A DNA stretch of 11,376 nt from Pinguiococcus pyrenoidosus. Its lineage: Eukaryota; Sar; Pinguiophyceae; Pinguiochrysidales; Pinguiochrysidaceae. The notes under the pieces are model-generated. The model was given only the letters and a program-made list of their open reading frames with translations. It did not search any database and was not told where the DNA came from. The first letter of the stretch is position 1, and every line of letters starts with the position of its first letter. The stretch spans positions 1 through 11,376 of the forward strand of contig JAAMXY010000098.1 of NCBI GenBank assembly GCA_019677205.1, read 5' to 3'. The position numbers were made by a program, and so were the translations under genes. Shown one piece after another: positions 8,098 to 11,376 of the stretch.

Positions 8098-8290
8098 GCT
8101 GGGCCTGGCGACTTCAGCAGGGACGAAGAGCCTGTGAAGTCCTTTCGACTGCCAAAGCGGTGGACCTTTTGCGTACTTTGGTGAAGATACGAGGAAGGCA
8201 CTCCGACCAGTCTTCGAATATTCCCATTCTTGGCTTTCCTCGGGTGTCTCATAGCAGACTTTACCTGGAGATTTGATCCTTCTCTGGAGG

Positions 8291-8300
8291 GTGATTGGGC
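8291..8300 (-). promoter_or_regulatory. Possible CCAAT box for the 5'-nucleotidase gene
   Basis: On the minus strand this reads GCCCAATCAC, 194 bases upstream of the chosen ATG. It matches the CCAAT core but not the full NF-Y flanking consensus. Position fits a promoter element, but a ten-base match is weak evidence. Confidence 0.25.
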
Positions 8301-8734
8301 ATCGTCGACTGAATCTTCTGCTGATCCCTTCGCGTACCTGTAGAAGGCGATCCGGGAAGCTCAGAATAGCAGCGGTTCTTGGGAGGCTTGAAGGTTGCAT
8401 TCATCGCGCGAAGAAGAAAGTCCCTTCGACTCCGTCAAAGCTCGTCTCTGGTCTGTAGGGACCTTTCCCAAGATTCACCGGCATCGTCACCTGTGCTTCG
8501 TGGCATCTCCCTCCTTCTTCCTATGGCAAGTCGCTCTTTTCTCTTTTTACATCTGCAGGGGGTACTGTGCTGGTGCCCGGCATCCATTTTCAAGTGGCTG
8601 GCTCGCTCGTTCTTTCCCTCCATCTCCTTACTTTCCCGACTACCGCTGATGCTCGGCTCAGCTGCGCGATGGCGAAGCTGAACGGGACTGGCGCTTCTAT
8701 CTAGCGGTGATGGCGTCTAGGATGGTGGGAGAAG

Positions 8735-8796
8735 ATGCTAGTAGCTGGACGCGAAAATGCTAGTAGCTGGACGCGAAAATCCTAGTAGCTGGACGC
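8735..8796. repeat. 22-base tandem repeat, 2.8 copies
   Basis: The unit is ATGCTAGTAGCTGGACGCGA followed by AA, with copies starting at 8735, 8757 and 8779. The first two are identical. The third differs at one base (ATCC in place of ATGC) and stops after GGACGC. It lies upstream of the nucleotidase gene in non-coding DNA. The unit contains the near-palindrome GCTAGTAGC. Confidence 0.9.
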
Positions 8797-8803
8797 TGCT
8801 TCC

Positions 8804-8820
8804 TTTCGCGTCCAAGCATC
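8804..8820. repeat. Inverted partial copy of the 22-base repeat
   Basis: The bases TTTCGCGTCCAAGCATC are the reverse complement of GATGCT plus TGGACGCGAAA, which is the direct repeat unit lacking its internal AGTAGC. A single-stranded copy could fold against the direct units a few bases away, forming a hairpin in DNA or in a leader RNA. Confidence 0.75.
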
Positions 8821-8986
8821 AAGCGCGAACAGCTTGAGACAACTCTGAAGAAACTTGTCTTATTTAGAAGCAAAGGAACTCTCCCGAGGAATCCAAAGTG
8901 CGAGATTCCGCCCTTTCCCAAAGCTCAAAGCTCGAAGCCGCCCAAGTGACCCAGAACGCGGCCACCCCACTTGCGGAAACGTCAGC

Positions 8987-8995
8987 CTTTATATA
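8987..8995 (-). promoter_or_regulatory. TATA box on the minus strand (TATATAAAG)
   Basis: A strong match to the TATA consensus, in the sequence context ACTATATAAAGGC on the minus strand. It lies 92 bases beyond the stop of the PLA2-like gene and 890 bases upstream of the nucleotidase ATG. It may start the nucleotidase transcript or an unannotated small transcript. No experimental support is available. Confidence 0.4.
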
Positions 8996-9093
8996 GTTGT
9001 CGCGCGAGGGAAGCGCTCGCCTCGCAACCTGGGACCTTCTCGACACCGACGCCAGGACGCGGACGCCACCTGAATACATTCCTGCCTGGCTTC

Positions 9094-10011
9094 TCAGCAG
9101 TTCGGCCTCCCGCGCCAGCCTGGCCTCCGCACGTTGATGCAGACGCCGAAGCCACAGATGCGGCGCTTGCAGGAGCACGGTTTGATTTGGAACAGAAACC
9201 ACGCAAAGTTCTTGAAGTCCTCGCAGCCTTTGTCGGGACAGTTGGCACTTTCCAAGTTCTGGATGAAGTCGTTGTCGCAGCCGCACCGATGGTAACCCTC
9301 CGCGCGAAGACAGAGATCGTGCGCGCGACAGGCACAGTCCACGTCGTTGTTGCACGGGACAGCCGGATCATCATGGGTATGGAGTCTGCCACACCACTTG
9401 CCATAGGTGATAAGGCCTGGTGTCTCGAGTGAGAAATACTCTCGCCAGTTGATCAATCGGCGCTCTTCATTGTCCTCAGGCCCGCAAACGAGCGAGAATG
9501 CGTTCGACTGATCATCCCAAAAGTGGGCGCCGTTAATGTCCTTGGTGGGAGTGGGGCAGTTCTCGGAGGCCTCGGTATACGTGATCTCCAGGTAACCATC
9601 ATGGATAGCGACGTCCAGGTCGCTGATGGGGCATTCAGGCCCCTCCACATCGATCTCGTGGAAGGGGCAGCCGCCATCCAGCTTGAACTGCAAGACCTTC
9701 TTCGTCGGCTCCGAGCTGAAGCGCTGGAGTCCCTTTACCATCTCTTCAGCGGAGGCGCCTTGGAGGCCGCCGCTGCTTGTGTCAGTCAAGCCGAGGACCG
9801 GTGCGGTCTGCAGCGCCGCAGGAGCAGGGCACTCGACGCGCGAGCGGATGAGAAGCGTCGCCGAGAGGATCAGCAGCACGAAGGTGCCAAGGATACCGAT
9901 AAGGTGGCGCATGCGCTTGCCCCCAGAGGTTTGCAGCTGCGACGGTCCGCCAGCCGGCGTTTCACTGTGGCCATTGAGGGACTCCAAGGCGCCGTACGGT
10001 GTCGAGATCAT
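9094..10011 (-). CDS. Membrane-anchored phospholipase A2-like cysteine-rich protein
   Basis: A single-exon gene of 305 residues ending in TGA. After a polar N-terminal tail (1-35) a hydrophobic segment at 36-56 (HLIGILGTFVLLILSATLLI) with flanking basic residues predicts a type II signal anchor. An alternative start at Met34 would turn it into a signal peptide. Residues 90-180 are an unrecognised region. The core at about 203-250 resembles secretory phospholipase A2: YGKWCG (the calcium-loop region), PC-x4-DCACRAHDLC with the His231-Asp232 pair, then CGCD. This family hydrolyses the sn-2 ester of phospholipids with calcium. The final glycine of the usual calcium loop appears replaced (G208-R-L), and the usual adjacent Cys pair before the His is C-x-C, so catalysis is uncertain. 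Fourteen cysteines lie in the last 99 residues, including a distinctive tail (CSCKRRICGFGVC). It is first in the minus-strand series of four genes. Confidence 0.82.
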   Translation of the reverse strand: MISTPYGALESLNGHSETPAGGPSQLQTSGGKRMRHLIGILGTFVLLILSATLLIRSRVECPAPAALQTAPVLGLTDTSSGGLQGASAEEMVKGLQRFSSEPTKKVLQFKLDGGCPFHEIDVEGPECPISDLDVAIHDGYLEITYTEASENCPTPTKDINGAHFWDDQSNAFSLVCGPEDNEERRLINWREYFSLETPGLITYGKWCGRLHTHDDPAVPCNNDVDCACRAHDLCLRAEGYHRCGCDNDFIQNLESANCPDKGCEDFKNFAWFLFQIKPCSCKRRICGFGVCINVRRPGWRGRPNC

Positions 10012-10288
10012 CGTTCCGATTGCAAAGAGAGCCGAGAGTGGTCAGAAGGTTGCTGCGGGCGGGCTCCCCAAGCTGAGTCCTTGAAGCTTGAAGCCATCTT
10101 TTGCACGCGCCAGCGATTTTTCACGGCAAAAGCTGCGCGTATTGGGTCCAATCAGGCGCCAAGTGCCGGCACCGGCCTCCGAAGAGAAGGACGAGCAGAA
10201 CGAGGAGAGAAAACAGGCGAATTCGGGCGTGCAAATGAGGGCTGCTCCTCCAGTTGAAGAAGCCCGATTCTTGGATCGCGACGGGCTT

Positions 10289-10298
10289 CTGATTGGTC
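10289..10298 (-). promoter_or_regulatory. CCAAT box upstream of the PLA2-like gene
   Basis: On the minus strand this reads GACCAATCAG, matching the NF-Y core consensus RRCCAATSRG, 278 bases upstream of the ATG. A second CCAATCAG occurs at 10148-10155 in the opposite orientation, so the two form a widely spaced inverted pair flanking the likely start region. Confidence 0.35.
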
Positions 10299-10759
10299 CG
10301 ATGACACGAGGATCTCCAATGATTCCTCCTTCGACGTCCATGGAACAAACACGCAGGTTCTTAAAACAGCATCAATAAAAATTATAAATATTAAAATGTT
10401 GTGACACAGTTTAAAATTGTTTCTCATGTCTCTGTTGCAAGCGAAAACGATCACCTGCAAACAAAACTATTGAATGCGTCGTCACCTTACGGACGTCGTA
10501 AGATGTTGTGCGCAACTGGCTGATCACATTCGTTCTGCTCTTCAGTTGTGACGCAATGCGGTCCTATCAAATCTTCACGCTGACGCATTACACCTCATGC
10601 AACGCACCGAAGTATAATCGAATAACAACTATCTAATGATACCTTTTCATCAACACACCTATCGCATGATAAACGAAGGACGTTCTTTGAAGTTGTGCGG
10701 GACTGCTCAAGAACACACACTGCTGGCATTCTGACACTTTTCTGTGTTCTACACCAAGC

Positions 10760-10771
10760 TTGACCAATCAG
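10760..10771 (+). promoter_or_regulatory. Perfect CCAAT (NF-Y-type) motif, plus strand
   Basis: TTGACCAATCAG fits the full YYRRCCAATSRG consensus. A second full match lies exactly 80 bases downstream in the same orientation. No plus-strand gene follows in the window. Confidence 0.35.
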
Positions 10772-10839
10772 CGTACTAGAGCACATCACAGTTCAAATCC
10801 TACGAATGAAATCACAAACAATTTGGAGTTCACCTATTC

Positions 10840-10851
10840 TCAACCAATCGG
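10840..10851 (+). promoter_or_regulatory. Second perfect CCAAT motif, plus strand
   Basis: TCAACCAATCGG again fits YYRRCCAATSRG. It is followed 37 bases later by CTATATAC at 10888-10895, a TATA-like sequence. Together they resemble a plus-strand promoter, but the next ATG (10900) is followed at once by a stop codon, so any product would begin further right or be non-coding. Confidence 0.3.
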
Positions 10852-11141
10852 GTCTATACCCTAACTAAGAGTCTAGGCTACGTCTCCCTATATACAACGA
10901 TGTGAGTCACAACTTGGTGACCCGTAACACGTACCTCGCCACACCTATGTTTGCCACACTCGTACGCGTCACCCGCATGCACCGCCACCGTTTGTCACTC
11001 CTCTCAAGGAGTCGAAGTGGTCAGAGTGGCTTCATGTCGGTCTTGACTATGGTTGGTCTTCAGCTCCAGGTGCGGGCGTGCTAGCTCCTGATATTCTGGG
11101 TGCCCCACATAGGATGACAGATCGTCTAGTGCACAACTCAT

Positions 11142-11312
11142 TCGGTCATGGTGATCGGTCATCTGATCGATCACTTGACGCGTCAAAAAGTCCCGTCTAT
11201 TTAGTCATGATGACCGATTGCGTAATCGATTGCACAATCAATTGAAATAATCGATTGCTTGACTGATCAATTTGATTGATTGTATCAATGAATTGGTCAA
11301 TCGATTGTACAA
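11142..11312. repeat. Degenerate 12-13-base tandem array (TCGATTG-like units)
   Basis: Units begin TCGGTCA or TCGATCA on the left (11142, 11155 and about 11167). After a short irregular stretch they become TCGATTG, TCAATTG or TGATTG at about 12-13-base spacing up to TCGATTGTACAA at 11301-11312. ATCGAT and CAATTG palindromes recur. The units differ at several positions each, so this is an old or low-constraint satellite-like array rather than a recent expansion. Confidence 0.6.
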
Positions 11313-11376
11313 GAGTCCTGTCGTCTGCACCCTCCTAAATGTCGCCGCGTCGAGGTGGAGGACGCAATGCCGGATG

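Larger units (their letters stand above)
8098..9093. other. Intergenic spacer, probable nucleotidase promoter and leader
   Basis: This is about 1 kb with no convincing gene. The frame of nucleotidase exon 1 stays open to an ATG at 8400, but those extra 101 residues are low-quality and would bury the signal peptide. The spacer holds a minus-strand TATA box at 8995-8987, a CCAAT-like element at 8300-8291, and a 22-base tandem repeat with an inverted partial copy. If the TATA box serves the nucleotidase, the leader is nearly 900 bases and may contain an untranslated intron. Confidence 0.45.
10012..11376. other. Upstream of the PLA2-like gene: promoter region, then AT-rich gene-free DNA
   Basis: No gene is supported in these 1365 bases. 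Bases 10012-10360 are GC-balanced and probably carry the PLA2-like gene's promoter. From about 10,360 the composition shifts to AT-rich, beginning with a run of A and T at 10373-10400 (including plus-strand TATAAATA at 10383-10390). Reading frames beyond this point are short and unlike protein. The stretch contains two plus-strand CCAAT motifs, a plus-strand TATATA, and a degenerate short-unit array near the right end. It may be a repeat-rich spacer or the flank of a mobile element, but no terminal repeats or element proteins are visible. Confidence 0.5.

Noticed and set aside
8098-8400. Upstream extension of the nucleotidase to the ATG at 8400
   Set aside because: It would add 101 unrecognisable residues before a textbook signal peptide.
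8735-8820. CRISPR array
   Set aside because: The repeats are directly adjacent with no spacers, and the genome is eukaryotic.
10785-10810. tRNA-like B-box (GTTCAAATCC)
   Set aside because: The flanking bases do not pair to form a T stem, and no acceptor or anticodon arm can be found.
10902-11084. Small plus-strand protein after the CCAAT/TATA block
   Set aside because: It would need a GTG start; the nearby ATG at 10900 is followed immediately by TGA. The sequence has no protein-like features.

Overview
This window looks like nuclear DNA from a compact, GC-rich eukaryotic genome. The best fit is a unicellular stramenopile (heterokont) alga. The reasons are two short canonical GT-AG introns (79 and 95 bases), N-terminal signal peptides or a signal anchor on every convincing gene, and a long Pro/Thr/Ser linker of the P-T/P-S-x-x-P style common in secreted proteins of diatoms, pelagophytes and brown algae. 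This placement is inference; nothing seen fixes the species. No bacterial operon features, tRNA, rRNA, CRISPR array or transposase was found.

All four convincing genes lie on the minus strand, head to tail. Read from high to low coordinates they are: (1) 10011-9094, a membrane-anchored, Cys-rich protein with a secretory phospholipase A2-like His-Asp core; (2) 8097-5290, a three-exon secreted 5'-nucleotidase of 877 residues with an extra N-terminal beta-rich domain and a helical module; (3) 4406-2181, a 741-residue secreted protein with two tandem copies of a four-cysteine domain I do not recognise, a Pro/Thr linker, and a C-terminal helical module; (4) 1465-443, a 340-residue ankyrin-repeat protein with a signal peptide.

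The most unusual observation is that genes 2 and 3, which are neighbours and otherwise unrelated, carry the same 76-residue charged helical module. It aligns without gaps, with 27 identities by hand count. It lies between the N-terminal domain and the phosphatase domain in the nucleotidase, and at the extreme C terminus in the tandem-domain protein. This suggests domain shuffling within the locus and possibly a shared pairing or anchoring role for two extracellular proteins.

Predicted activities of the nucleotidase (phosphate release from nucleotides) and the PLA2-like protein (phospholipid hydrolysis) would fit extracellular or surface nutrient scavenging, perhaps phosphorus acquisition. That link is a hypothesis.

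The spacers (1-442, 1466-2180, 4407-5289, 8098-9093, 10012-11376) hold no convincing genes. The 8098-9093 spacer has a good minus-strand TATA box and a 22-base tandem repeat followed by a partial inverted copy. The right end, from about 10,360, becomes markedly AT-rich. It holds plus-strand CCAAT and TATA-like motifs and a degenerate array of 12-13-base ATCGATTG-like units.
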